Below are positions 47,018 to 55,066 of a stretch of 64,000 bases of DNA, one piece after another; within the stretch, counting starts at the first letter, position 1, and every line of letters starts with the position of its first letter. The DNA lies in assembly GCF_003258945.1 (NCBI RefSeq), contig NZ_QLIX01000010.1, forward strand, positions 62,001 to 126,000, read 5' to 3'. This stretch comes from Roseicella frigidaeris. GTDB taxonomy: Bacteria > Pseudomonadota > Alphaproteobacteria > Acetobacterales > Acetobacteraceae. The notes beneath the pieces were generated by a model, which was not told the origin of the DNA, searched no databases, and saw only the letters and a list, made by a program, of their open reading frames with translations. A program made the position numbers and the translations under genes.

Positions 47018-47400
47018 GGCGTGCGCCCGTGCTGGCGCACGGACGCCTTCAGTCGCCAGCGCCGGCCTCCGCCGGCTCGGCTACGCGCCATTGGGCGCGG
47101 CGCCCGTTCGGGCGCTCGGCCCGCTGCGCGGGCCGCGAATTGGCATGGCGTGCGCCCGTGCTGGCGCACGGTCGCCTTCAGTCGCCAGCGCCGGCCTTCG
47201 CCGGCTCGGCTACGCGCCATTGGGCGCGGCGCCCGTTCGGGCGCTCGGCCCGCTGCGCGGACCGCGACTTGGCATGGCGTGCGCCCGTGCTGGCGCACGG
47301 TCGCCTTCAGTCGCCAGCGCCGGCCTTCGCCGGCTCGGCTACGCGCCACCGGGCGCGGCGCCCATTCGGGCGCTCGGCCCGCTGCGCGGGCCGTTGGGTC
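47018..47400 (+). repeat. 129-bp tandem repeat array, three units, hairpin-rich
   Basis: Units start at 47018, 47147 and 47276 with a constant 129-bp period and few differences. Each unit has consecutive perfect hairpins: GTGCGCC/GGCGCAC, GCCGGC/GCCGGC, GCGCCCG/CGGGCGC and GGCCCGC/GCGGGCC. The last two arms are shared with dispersed copies A and D. Because 129 is a multiple of three, frames stay open across the array on both strands, but these look like by-products. It follows the SDR stop directly. Confidence 0.85.
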
Positions 47401-47435
47401 CGATGTCCCCAGGCGATGCGGTGCATCGCTCCGCA

Positions 47436-48194
47436 TCAGGCCGGCTCCCAGCCGCGGGGGATGCGGGTGCGGCCGCCGGCGAGGCGGTGCATCTGCTGCA
47501 GCAGGAGCCGCAAGCCCGGCGGCGCCCGCCAGTGCGGATGCGCCCGGCGGAAATGCGCGATCCGCAGCAGCAGGGGGGTGTAGATCGCGGACAGATCGGG
47601 ATCGGGCAGGTATTGCGAGGGCGCCGGCAGGGCGCTGAACAGGCCGAGCCGCCGCGCCAGCAGGATCGCCCGCAACCCCATCAGCCGGATGCCCCGCCGC
47701 ACCGCGCAGCAGAGCCGGTGGGTGATCGCCCGCAGCGCCGCCGGCGCCCCCGGCTGCGCCACCGCCTCCAGCAGCCGCAGCCAGAGCCCGCGATGCGCCC
47801 AGCGCCGGTAGCTCCGCGCCACGGTGCCGTGCCGCCCGAAGGCCGCCGGCAGGGCCGACCAGGCGGCGCGGCCGCCGCCCTCGGCGTTGCTCCGCTTCAG
47901 CGTCACGGCGCGGAAGATGGCGTCCAGCCGGCCGCGCGGATCGGCCATCCGCTCGCCCGCCCGGCCCGGCGCCGCGAGGCCGCAGCCGAGCGCCGCGAGA
48001 TGCGGCGCCAGCGCCTCCCATTCGGCATCGCTCAGCGGCGCCCAGGGCGCCGGCGGCGTCAGCTTGGTCAGCGGATCGAGATAGAGCCGGCGCCAGAGCG
48101 CATGCCGGCGCAGCAGGTCGGGCGGCAGCAGGCCGGGTGGCAGCGGGCTGGGCGGCAGGGCGGCGGGGGATCGGGCGGAAGGGCGGCGGGGCAT
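47436..48194 (-). CDS. Protein with IS5-type transposase N-terminal (DUF4096-like) domain, no DDE domain
   Basis: 252 aa. Residues about 50-140 read as the helix-turn-helix domain found at the start of IS5-family transposases: LSDAEWEALAPHLAALG, then RLDAIFRAVTLKR, and HGTVARSYRRWAHRGLWLRLLEAVAQP. The expected DDE catalytic domain is absent; the C-terminal 100 residues are basic and helical (TPLLLRIAHFRRAHPHWRAPP). There are no flanking inverted repeats. GGAGTGGAG precedes ATG 48194. It is either a transposase-derived DNA-binding protein or an old remnant; the intact frame and ribosome site favour the former. Confidence 0.6.
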   Translation of the reverse strand: MPRRPSARSPAALPPSPLPPGLLPPDLLRRHALWRRLYLDPLTKLTPPAPWAPLSDAEWEALAPHLAALGCGLAAPGRAGERMADPRGRLDAIFRAVTLKRSNAEGGGRAAWSALPAAFGRHGTVARSYRRWAHRGLWLRLLEAVAQPGAPAALRAITHRLCCAVRRGIRLMGLRAILLARRLGLFSALPAPSQYLPDPDLSAIYTPLLLRIAHFRRAHPHWRAPPGLRLLLQQMHRLAGGRTRIPRGWEPA

Positions 48195-48291
48195 GCGGGC
48201 GGCTCCACTCCGGCGGGCCCGGGAGCAAAGCATATCATAGGAATTTTTTCAAGATGATCCCGAAACGGACGCCACCCCGGGCGCTTGCCAT

Positions 48292-48312
48292 GGGATACCC
48301 CCCTACCCTATC
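48292..48312 (+). promoter_or_regulatory. Candidate operator for the metal-sensing repressor
   Basis: GGGATACCCCCCTACCCTATC has a six-C run flanked by TA on both sides (TACCCCCCTA, 48296-48305). This matches the G/C-tract operators of the CsoR/RcnR/FrmR group. It ends 9 bases before ATG 48322, so binding would block the promoter or start of the repressor-exporter operon. Confidence 0.6.
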
Positions 48313-48321
48313 CTCGCCGCC

Positions 48322-48600
48322 ATGGCCCATACCCATCAGCAGAAGCCGAAGCTCATCGCCCGGCTGCGGCGCATCCGCGGGCAGGTCGAGGCGGTGGAGC
48401 GCGCCCTGGAGGAGGATCGCGGCTGCGGCGAGGTGCTGATGCTCGTCGCCTCGCTCCGCGGCGCGGTGCAGGGCCTCAGCGCCGAGCTGCTGGAGGAGCA
48501 TATCCGCCACCATGTGGTGAACCCCGAGACCGAGCCCGATCCCGGCCGCGCCCGCGCCGCCGCAGAGCTGATCGAGGTCGTCCGGACCTACCTGAAATGA
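48322..48600 (+). CDS. CsoR/RcnR-family metal-sensing repressor (Ni/Co type)
   Basis: 92-aa all-helical repressor. Candidate ligands H3, C35, H60 and H64 match the His-Cys-His-His set of RcnR (nickel/cobalt) rather than the Cys-His-Cys of copper CsoR. N-terminal wording KLIARLRRIRGQVEAVERAL is standard. It should bind DNA when metal-free and release it on metal binding. ATG 48322; its stop overlaps the downstream CDF exporter start (ATGA), so it autoregulates its operon. A formaldehyde-sensing FrmR role is the main alternative and less likely given the exporter. Confidence 0.88.
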   Translation: MAHTHQQKPKLIARLRRIRGQVEAVERALEEDRGCGEVLMLVASLRGAVQGLSAELLEEHIRHHVVNPETEPDPGRARAAAELIEVVRTYLK

Positions 48601-49619
48601 GCGCCGGCCCGCCCCCCGCCCCCCTCGGCCCGGCCGCCCTCGCCGCCGCCGCGCCAGGGGAGGCACATGAGCATGTCTTCCTCGGCGCCAGCCATGGCCG
48701 CAACGAGCGCCGGAGCTGGATCGTCATCGGCCTCACCACCGGCATGATGCTCGCCGAGATCGCCGCCGGGCATCTCTTCGGCTCCATGGCCCTGGTCGCC
48801 GATGGCTGGCACATGGCCACCCATGCGGCGGCGCTGCTGATCGCGGCGCTCGCCTACCGCTATGCCCGCCGGCATGCGCGGGACCGCCGCTTCACCTTCG
48901 GCACCGGCAAGCTCGGCGACCTCGCCGGCTTCGCCAGCGCCATCGTGCTCGCCCTCGTCGCCCTGCTGATCGGCTGGGAGAGCCTGCTGCGCCTGCGCGC
49001 GCCGGTGCCGATCGACTTCGCCGAGGCCATCGCCGTCGCCCTGCTCGGCCTCGGGGTGAACCTCGCCAGCGCCTGGCTGCTGCGCGACGCGCCGCATCAC
49101 CACGGGCACGGGCCCGGCCACGACGACCACGACGACCACGACGACGATCACCATCACGGCCACCACCACGGCCACCGCCATGGCGGCGACACCAACCTGC
49201 GCGCCGCCTATCTGCACGTGCTGGCGGATGCGCTGACCTCGGTGCTGGCGATCGCCGCGCTGCTGCTCGGCAGCCTCTATGGCTGGCTCTGGCCGGACCC
49301 GCTGATGGGCCTCGCCGGCGCCCTCGTCATCGCCCGCTGGTCCGCCGGGCTGATCCGCGAGGCCGGCGGCGTGCTGCTCGACGACCTGCCGGCGGAGGCG
49401 CGGCTGCCGGCCGCCATCCGCGAGGCCGTCGAGGATGGGGAGGCGCGGATCACCGACCTGCATGTCTGGCAGCTCGGCCCCGGGCATCACGGCGCCATCC
49501 TCTCGATCGCCGCCGCGGCGCCGCGCCCGCCCTCGCATGACCGGCGCAAGCTCGCGCATCTGCCCGCGCTCTCGCATGTGACGATCGAGGTGGAGCCGGC
49601 CGCGCCACGGGGCGGCTGA
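48597..49619 (+). CDS. dmeF: CDF family cation efflux protein DmeF
   Basis: Inner-membrane divalent metal/proton antiporter, 340 aa. Six membrane segments: the TM2 metal site is ALVADGWHMATHA and the TM5 counterpart HVLADALTSVLAI. Between TM4 and TM5 lies a His/Asp-rich cytoplasmic loop (repeats of HDDH, HHHGHHHGHRHG, about residues 168-198) typical of DmeF-type nickel/cobalt exporters. The C-terminal domain contains ITDLHVWQLGPGHHGAILSI. ATG 48597 overlaps the repressor stop. Together they form a Ni/Co resistance unit. Confidence 0.9.
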   Translation: MSAGPPPAPLGPAALAAAAPGEAHEHVFLGASHGRNERRSWIVIGLTTGMMLAEIAAGHLFGSMALVADGWHMATHAAALLIAALAYRYARRHARDRRFTFGTGKLGDLAGFASAIVLALVALLIGWESLLRLRAPVPIDFAEAIAVALLGLGVNLASAWLLRDAPHHHGHGPGHDDHDDHDDDHHHGHHHGHRHGGDTNLRAAYLHVLADALTSVLAIAALLLGSLYGWLWPDPLMGLAGALVIARWSAGLIREAGGVLLDDLPAEARLPAAIREAVEDGEARITDLHVWQLGPGHHGAILSIAAAAPRPPSHDRRKLAHLPALSHVTIEVEPAAPRGG

Positions 49620-49764
49620 CCGCGCCGGCCCGACCCGCCGCGGCCCCGGCGACGCCGGGACGCGGCTTCGCGGGGCGCGGATGGCCGCGCGCCCCGCCGC
49701 CTGCCATACTCCGCGCCCAGGGGAAGAACGCCGCCCTCCACGGCCAAGCATTCGGAGGAGCGGT

Positions 49765-50754
49765 ATGCACCGCATCGCAACCCGCATCGGCGGCCTGGCG
49801 CTCGCCGCCCTGCTCGCGCTCGCCGGCCCGGCCGGCGCCCAGACCAAATGGGTGATGGCCTCGCCCTATCCGGACGGCAATTACCACACCCAGACCATCA
49901 AATACTTCCTCGCCGAGCTGGAGCGGGCGGCGCCGGGCAAGCTGCAGGTGCAGCTGCACAGCAACGCCTCGCTGCTGCCGCTGCTGCAGATCAAGCGCGC
50001 GGTACAGACCGGCCAGGTGCAGCTCGGCGAGATCCTGCTCGGCGCCTATGGCAACGAGGACCCGGTCTTCGAGGTGGATTTCATCCCCTTCCTCGCCACC
50101 ACCTATCCGGAGGCGCGCCGGCTGCACGCGGCGAGCGAGGCGGCGCTGCAGGCGCGCTTCGAGAAGCAGGGGGTGACGCCGCTCTACTACGTGCCCTGGC
50201 CGAGCCAGGCGCTCTACGGCAAGGCGGAGCTCCGCAGCCTCGAGGATCTGAAGGGCTCGCGCTTCCGGGCGCAGACGCCGATCATCGCCCGCATGGCCGA
50301 GCTGCTGGGCGCGACGCCGGTGCTGGTGCAGGCGGCCGACGTGCCGCAGGCCTTCGCCACCGGCATCGTCAACGCCATGCTGACCAGCGCCCAGACCGGC
50401 GCCGACAGCGCCGCCTGGGATTTCGCGAAATACGTCTACGACATCGGCTTCACCCTGACGCGCAACGCGGTGCTGGTGAACACCCGCGCCTTCCTGGCGC
50501 TCGAGCCGGCGGTGCGCACGGCGATGCGCGACGCGGCGGCGAAGGCGATGGAGCATGGCTGGGCGGCGGCGCAGGAATCCGAGCCGGTGCAGCTCGACCG
50601 GCTGCGCAGCCACGGGATGCAGACGCCGGAGCCGAGCCCGGCCCTGCTCGCCGGGCTGCGGGCGATCGGCGCGAAGCAGGAGGAGGAATGGGCGCAGAAG
50701 GCGGGCCCGGACGGGCGGGCGCTGCTCGAGCGCTACCGGGCGCTGGCGAAATAG
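49765..50754 (+). CDS. TRAP transporter substrate-binding protein DctP
   Basis: Periplasmic receptor, 329 aa. Signal MHRIATRIGGLALAALLALAGPAGA. DctP pattern: WVMASPYPDGNYHTQTIKYFLAELE, QIKRAVQTGQVQLGEILLG, LRSLEDLKGSRFRAQTPII with the conserved Arg that binds a carboxylate, and AFATGIVNAMLTSAQTGADS. Ligand is probably an organic acid. The membrane partners (DctQ/DctM) are not adjacent. GGAGGAG precedes ATG 49765. Confidence 0.92.
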   Translation: MHRIATRIGGLALAALLALAGPAGAQTKWVMASPYPDGNYHTQTIKYFLAELERAAPGKLQVQLHSNASLLPLLQIKRAVQTGQVQLGEILLGAYGNEDPVFEVDFIPFLATTYPEARRLHAASEAALQARFEKQGVTPLYYVPWPSQALYGKAELRSLEDLKGSRFRAQTPIIARMAELLGATPVLVQAADVPQAFATGIVNAMLTSAQTGADSAAWDFAKYVYDIGFTLTRNAVLVNTRAFLALEPAVRTAMRDAAAKAMEHGWAAAQESEPVQLDRLRSHGMQTPEPSPALLAGLRAIGAKQEEEWAQKAGPDGRALLERYRALAK

Positions 50755-50844
50755 GGGCGCCGCGCGGCCCCGTGCCCCCCGGTGCCGGGGGGCGCACGTT
50801 CAGGCTGGGGGCCGGCGCCGGGCCGGCCCCCATCCTTGCCGGGT

Positions 50845-51360
50845 TCAGCGCTTCTTGGCCGGGGCGCGCTTCTTCGCCGGGGCGGCGGGCGCGGCGGCGG
50901 CGGGCGGCGCGGGCGAGGCGGCCGGCGGGGCCGCATACTCCACCGTCACCAGCACGCGCAGCGCCGGGTTGCCCGGCAGGAAGCGCACGGTGAAGCGGTC
51001 CTCGCCGCCGAAGGCGGCATCCGGGATGTAGTCGACGCGCGTCGCGTCGCCGACCTTGTGCACGAAGACCCGGCCATGCTCCGGCCGGCCGACCAGCAGC
51101 CCGGCGTCGTAGGGCTTCGGCCCGGCCTGGGCGACGGTGACGCCGCACCAGCCGCCATCGTTCTTCATCACCATCGTCGTCTCGGCCTGCTGGCCGTTCG
51201 ACAGCTCGACCTTCGGCGGCACGGTGCAGAGCGCGGACTGGCCCTGGGTGTCGGCGTAGTAGATCCGCGCCCCCTGCCGGGCCTGCTGCTGCGGGGCGCA
51301 GGCGGCCAGGCCGGCCAGGGTGGCGAGGGCAGCGAGGCTGCGCAGGCTCCGGTAGCTCAC
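50845..51360 (-). CDS. Hypothetical lipoprotein with Ig-like domain
   Basis: 171 aa. Signal ending in lipobox LAAC (Cys near residue 19). The mature part has a beta-rich region with two Cys (SALCTVPPKVELSNGQQAETTMVM, GGWCGVTVAQAG, RVDYIPDAAFGGEDRFTVRFLPG), reminiscent of Ig/cadherin-like folds, then a Pro/Ala-rich tail ending AKKRAPAKKR. GTG 51360 overlaps the upstream gene's stop as GTGA, so the two envelope proteins are cotranslated. Function unknown. Confidence 0.7.
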   Translation of the reverse strand: MSYRSLRSLAALATLAGLAACAPQQQARQGARIYYADTQGQSALCTVPPKVELSNGQQAETTMVMKNDGGWCGVTVAQAGPKPYDAGLLVGRPEHGRVFVHKVGDATRVDYIPDAAFGGEDRFTVRFLPGNPALRVLVTVEYAAPPAASPAPPAAAAPAAPAKKRAPAKKR

Positions 51361-51917
51361 TTGCGCTTGCTCCCGTGGGCGGCGGCGGTCTTGGCGGCGG
51401 CGGCCGGCGCCGCGGCGCCGCCCGGGCAGGCGGTGACGCCGGAGGCGAGCAGGTTCTTGGTGGCGGCATAGGCCGGCAGGTCGGTCAGCCCCTGCAGCGC
51501 CATCACCTCGTCGAACAGGCCGGCGTTGCGGGTGCAGAAATCGCTGCCGAGCGCGCGCGCGTCGTTCGAGCGGGCATTGGCCAGCTCGGTGATGAAGATG
51601 TCCTGCTGCCGCTGGCCGTTGCGGCCGTAGCGGCGCGTGAAGTACTGCCCGACCTCGCGGTTGGAGACGACCAGCGCCGGCTGGTAGCGGCGGACGAAGT
51701 TGTTGTAGCGCTCCTCGTTCTCGCCCTTGCAGGTGGTGGCGACGACCATGAGCTCGGTCTTCAGCGCCTCGACCTCGAAGACCGCCTGGTCGGTCTCGTT
51801 GCTGCAGCGCTGCACGGCGAGCGCGGGCTGGCTGAGCAGCGTGGCGGCGGCGAGCAGGGAAGCGAGGCCGGTCCTGCGGCCCCGAACCCGCTGGGACCGC
51901 GGGGTTGCGTGTGACAT
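51357..51917 (-). CDS. Secreted hypothetical protein
   Basis: 186 aa. Signal peptide with a basic start and hydrophobic core (TGLASLLAAATLLSQPALA). The mature part is helical with three or four Cys (VQRCSNETDQAVFEVEALK, TTCKGENEERYNNFVRRYQPALV, SDFCTRNAGLFDEVM, TACPGG) and an Ala/Lys-rich end. Not recognised. ATG 51917 follows AGGAAGGGCATCAGGA. It is upstream of, and overlaps, the lipoprotein gene, so a joint envelope role is likely. Confidence 0.72.
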   Translation of the reverse strand: MSHATPRSQRVRGRRTGLASLLAAATLLSQPALAVQRCSNETDQAVFEVEALKTELMVVATTCKGENEERYNNFVRRYQPALVVSNREVGQYFTRRYGRNGQRQQDIFITELANARSNDARALGSDFCTRNAGLFDEVMALQGLTDLPAYAATKNLLASGVTACPGGAAAPAAAAKTAAAHGSKRK

Positions 51918-52292
51918 TCCTGATGCCCTTCCTGGCAGCGGCGGGAGGCCCTGGCGTCTCTTCGTGTGGCGTCTCGGACCGGCCCGGTGGCGTGCCCGCA
52001 CCGGAACCGGAGGGCTCTTTCAGCACAACCGCGCGACGGGCGCGATAGGGAGGTTGGGGAACCGATGCGGTTGCCGCGCGGGTGTGTCCTGGCGGCAGGT
52101 TGGCGCCACCGGCTGACAGGGGAAAGCGTGGTTGATCAAGGGCTTGCAAACTGTGCTTGGCGGCGTTCCGCTCCCCCACATAGGATCGGCTCCGCAACGG
52201 CGCCGGCGGCGGCGGGCGACTCGGCCGGACTCGCCGCCCCCAAGGCAGCGGGCGGGCGGGCAGCGGGCGGTCGCCCGGGTGGGGAGAGGCGG

Positions 52293-52757
52293 ATGCGACG
52301 GCTGATCGTGATGGCGCCGCTGCTGCTGCTCGGCTGCGGCACCGGGCGCGGGCCGCTGCCGGAGGGCGGCGCCGGCGGCCTCTCCTGCGTGCCCTATGCG
52401 CGGGCCCGCTCCGGCCTCGCGCTGCGCGGCGATGCCTGGACCTGGTGGGCGGCGGCCGAGGGGCAGTACCGGCGCGACCAGCGCCCGCGCCCGGGCAGCG
52501 TGCTGGTGCTGATGCGCACCTCCCGCCTGCCGCAGGGGCATGTGGCGGTGGTCAGCCGCCTCGTCTCGGCGCGGGAGATCCGCGTCGACCACGCCAATTG
52601 GGCCTCCGGCCGGGCCAAGGGGCGGGAGGCGCGGGACCAGCCGGTGCTCGACTTCTCGCCCGGCAACGACTGGTCGCTGGTGCGGGTCTGGTATCCGCCG
52701 GCCGGCGGCTACGGCGCCAGCCAGTGGCCGGCCTATGGCTTCATCCATGCGGGATGA
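52293..52757 (+). CDS. CHAP domain-containing lipoprotein
   Basis: Putative murein amidase/endopeptidase, 154 aa. Lipobox LLGC at the N-terminus. The CHAP pattern has catalytic Cys in LSCVPYARARSG, GDAWTWWAAAEG, then the catalytic His in LPQGHVAVVSRLVS and NWASG. It would be attached to the membrane and act in the periplasm on peptidoglycan. GGGGAGAGGCGG precedes ATG 52293; the open frame upstream is unsupported. Confidence 0.85.
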   Translation: MRRLIVMAPLLLLGCGTGRGPLPEGGAGGLSCVPYARARSGLALRGDAWTWWAAAEGQYRRDQRPRPGSVLVLMRTSRLPQGHVAVVSRLVSAREIRVDHANWASGRAKGREARDQPVLDFSPGNDWSLVRVWYPPAGGYGASQWPAYGFIHAG

Positions 52758-52820
52758 GGCCGGTCGCGAAAAAGGCCGGGCGGACCCCGGCCTTCGCGTG
52801 TCCCTCGATCGCCGGGGAGC

Positions 52821-53582
52821 CTATTTCAGGTTGACCGCCTGCCGGCCGCGCTGCCCGTCGCGGACGTCGAGATCGACCTTCTCGCCCTGCTGCACATCCT
52901 GCCGGCCGGCCCGCTGCAGGACGGAGGAGTGCAGGAACACGTCCTGCCCGCCATCCTCGGGGGTGACGAAGCCGAAGCCGCGCACCTGGTCGAACCACTT
53001 CACCGTGCCGCTGACGGCATAGGTCGGGCCGCCGCCGCCATCGCGGTCGCCGAAGTCGCGCCGCGGCGGGCGGTCGCCGAAATTGCCGCGCGGGGCCCCG
53101 AAGCCGCCGCCGCCGCCCCCGAAGCCGCCACCGCCGCCGCCGAAGTCGCGCCGCGGCGGGCGGTCGCCGAAATTGCCGCGCGGCGCGCCGAAGCCACCGC
53201 CGCCACCCCCGAAGTCGCGCCGCGGCGGCCGGTCGCCGAAGCCGCCGCCGCCCCCGCCGAACTCACGCCGCGGCGGCCGGTCGCCGAAGCCATCGCGGAA
53301 GGGCCGGCGGGCCGCGCCAGCCGCGCCGCCGCCCTCGCCGCGCCGCAGCTCGGTGATGCGGGTCACCAGGCGGCGCCCCTGGCGGTCGGTCCCGATCTCG
53401 CAGACGAGGGTATCGCCCGTGTCCGGCGGCTCGATGCCCGCCTCGGTCAGGGCCGAGGCGTGGAAGAACACGTCCTGACCATCGGGACCCAGCACGAAGC
53501 CGAACCCCTTGCGGGCGTTGTACCACTTCACCTGGGCCTCGACGGGCCCGGCATCGTCCCGCAGATCGTTGTCGGAAGGCAC
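52821..53582 (-). CDS. Double cold-shock-domain protein with Gly/Arg repeat linker
   Basis: Nucleic-acid chaperone of two cold-shock domains, 253 aa. CSD1: VKWYNARKGFGFV (RNP1) and DVFFHASAL (RNP2), residues about 14-75. CSD2: GTVKWFDQVRGFGFVTPEDGGQDVFLHSSVL, residues about 190-253. Between them is a linker of repeated FGDRPPRRDFGGGGGGFG and FGAPRGN units, an RGG-like low-complexity region. The DNA of the linker is itself a tandem repeat (about 53085-53290). GTG 53582 fits family starts (PSDNDLRDDAG); GTG 53654 in frame with a GAGGGGGT upstream is an alternative. Confidence 0.87.
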   Translation of the reverse strand: MPSDNDLRDDAGPVEAQVKWYNARKGFGFVLGPDGQDVFFHASALTEAGIEPPDTGDTLVCEIGTDRQGRRLVTRITELRRGEGGGAAGAARRPFRDGFGDRPPRREFGGGGGGFGDRPPRRDFGGGGGGFGAPRGNFGDRPPRRDFGGGGGGFGGGGGGFGAPRGNFGDRPPRRDFGDRDGGGGPTYAVSGTVKWFDQVRGFGFVTPEDGGQDVFLHSSVLQRAGRQDVQQGEKVDLDVRDGQRGRQAVNLK

Positions 53583-53681
53583 TTGCGCTAGTTTCCGTGT
53601 CTCGTGTTTGGCCAGCCCCAAGGTGCAGGCCCGCCATGGTTCGAAGCATGACACCCCCTCGCGGCCTTTGCGAGCGGTAAA

Positions 53682-54956
53682 TCAACGGAACCGGGCCGGA
53701 TCATAGGGCCGCGGATCGATCTCCGGCGCCCGGCCGGCGAGCATCGCCGCGACCAGCCGGGCGGTGCGCGGCGCCGCCACCAGCCCGACATGGCCATGGC
53801 CGAAGGCGTGCAGGATATCCGGGCAGCCGCGCGCCGGCCCGATGCAGGGCAGCCCGTCCGGCAGGCTCGGGCGGTGGCCCATCCAGACCCGCACCCGCTC
53901 CGCCGGCAGGTCGCGCGGCAGGCCAGGGAAGCTGCGCAGCAGGTGATCGCGAAGAATTTCGGCGCGCCGCCAATCCGGCGCCGCCTCGAGCCCGGCGATC
54001 TCCACCTGCCCGGCGCAGCGCAGGCCGCGATCGGTCATGGTGATGGACATCTTGCCGTCCGAGGGCATCAGCGGCGTGCGCGGCCCGACCTCGGCGCCCT
54101 CGATCATCGCGTGGTAGCCGCGCTCGCTCTCGAGCGGCAGGCGGTCCCCCGCCGCGGCGGCGAGGGCGCGGGAATGGGCGCCGGCCGCGATCACCGCGCG
54201 GTCCGCCGCCACCTCCCCCGCCTCGGTCCGCACCGCACGCAGCCGCCCGCCCTCGATGCGGAAGCCGGTGGCCCGCTGCGCCAGGCGCGTCGCGCCCGCC
54301 GCCTCGGCCAGCGCCACCAGCGCCGCGACATAGGCGCCGGGATCGCGGCAATGCCCGCCCTCCTCGACCAGCGCGGCGAAGCCGTAGCGCCGGTCGAGCG
54401 CCGGCTCGCGCTGGCGCAGCTCCTCGGCCGGCAGCTCCAGCCATGCGATCCCCACCTGGCGGCGGATGCGCCAAGCCATGGCCTCGGCCTCGAACTCGGC
54501 GCGCGAGGGATAGACATACATCAGCCCGCGCCGCTCGATCAGCCCGGGCACCCCCGCCTCGTCGGCCAGCGCCGCATGCAGCGCCGGGGCGTCGCGCAGC
54601 ATGGCGCGCAGCGCGACGGCGGTGCGGGCGACCCGCGCCTCGGTCCAGCCGGCGGCGAGGTAGCGCGCCAGCCAGGGCAGCACCCGCGGCAGGTAGCGCC
54701 AGCGGATGGCGAGCGGGCCGAGCGGATCGGCGATGAAGCCGGGCACCTTGCGCCAGAGCCCGGGCACCGAGGGCGGGATCACCGACATCGGGCTGAGCCA
54801 GCAGCCATTGCCGTAGCTCGCCGCCTGCTCGCCGCCGGGCGGGCCGGGCTCGATCAGGGTGACCCGGTGCCCCTCCCGCTGCAGGGCAAGCGCGGTGCAG
54901 GCGCCGACGATGCCGGCGCCGATGACGACGGCATGAAGTTGCCGCGGCCGATTCAC
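53682..54956 (-). CDS. FAD-dependent D-amino acid dehydrogenase-like oxidoreductase (DadA type)
   Basis: 424 aa, DAO family. FAD-binding GAGIVGACTALALQREGHRVTLIEPG at the N-terminus, ASYGNGCWLSPMSVIPPS, and the C-terminal FGHGHVGLVAAPRTARLVA that closes the FAD site. Wording matches D-amino acid dehydrogenases. GTG 54956 is the start nearest the domain. The start region, including the GCGAGGGC ribosome site and GTG, is duplicated 54 bases upstream in frame, so translation may also begin at GTG 55010, adding 18 residues. Confidence 0.88.
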   Translation of the reverse strand: MNRPRQLHAVVIGAGIVGACTALALQREGHRVTLIEPGPPGGEQAASYGNGCWLSPMSVIPPSVPGLWRKVPGFIADPLGPLAIRWRYLPRVLPWLARYLAAGWTEARVARTAVALRAMLRDAPALHAALADEAGVPGLIERRGLMYVYPSRAEFEAEAMAWRIRRQVGIAWLELPAEELRQREPALDRRYGFAALVEEGGHCRDPGAYVAALVALAEAAGATRLAQRATGFRIEGGRLRAVRTEAGEVAADRAVIAAGAHSRALAAAAGDRLPLESERGYHAMIEGAEVGPRTPLMPSDGKMSITMTDRGLRCAGQVEIAGLEAAPDWRRAEILRDHLLRSFPGLPRDLPAERVRVWMGHRPSLPDGLPCIGPARGCPDILHAFGHGHVGLVAAPRTARLVAAMLAGRAPEIDPRPYDPARFR

Positions 54957-55040
54957 GCCCTCGCTGCCGCTCGGCCGATCGGACGCTTTGTCTTGGCGCG
55001 GCCGATTCACGCCCTCGCTGCCGCTCGGCCGATCGGACGC
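54944..55040. repeat. 54-bp-spaced direct duplication of a translation start region
   Basis: A 43-bp block at 54944-54986 is repeated at 54998-55040. Each copy carries, on the minus strand, GCGAGGGC followed by GTG and the codons NRPRQ. The spacing is 18 codons, so both starts are in frame with the oxidoreductase. Confidence 0.85.
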
Positions 55041-55066
55041 GAGGATGGAGCGGCCCCCGGCCCCGC

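Noticed and set aside
47018-47400. CRISPR array
   Set aside because: Units are 129 bp and directly abutting, with no unique spacers and no cas genes.
47021-47638. Repeat protein encoded by the 129-bp array
   Set aside because: Frames stay open in both directions only because the period is a multiple of three; no ribosome site, and the units are explained by hairpins shared with noncoding copies.
48597-49619. Zinc-specific CDF exporter (ZitB/CzcD)
   Set aside because: The partner repressor has Ni/Co-type ligands and the His-rich loop fits DmeF better; not excluded by sequence alone.
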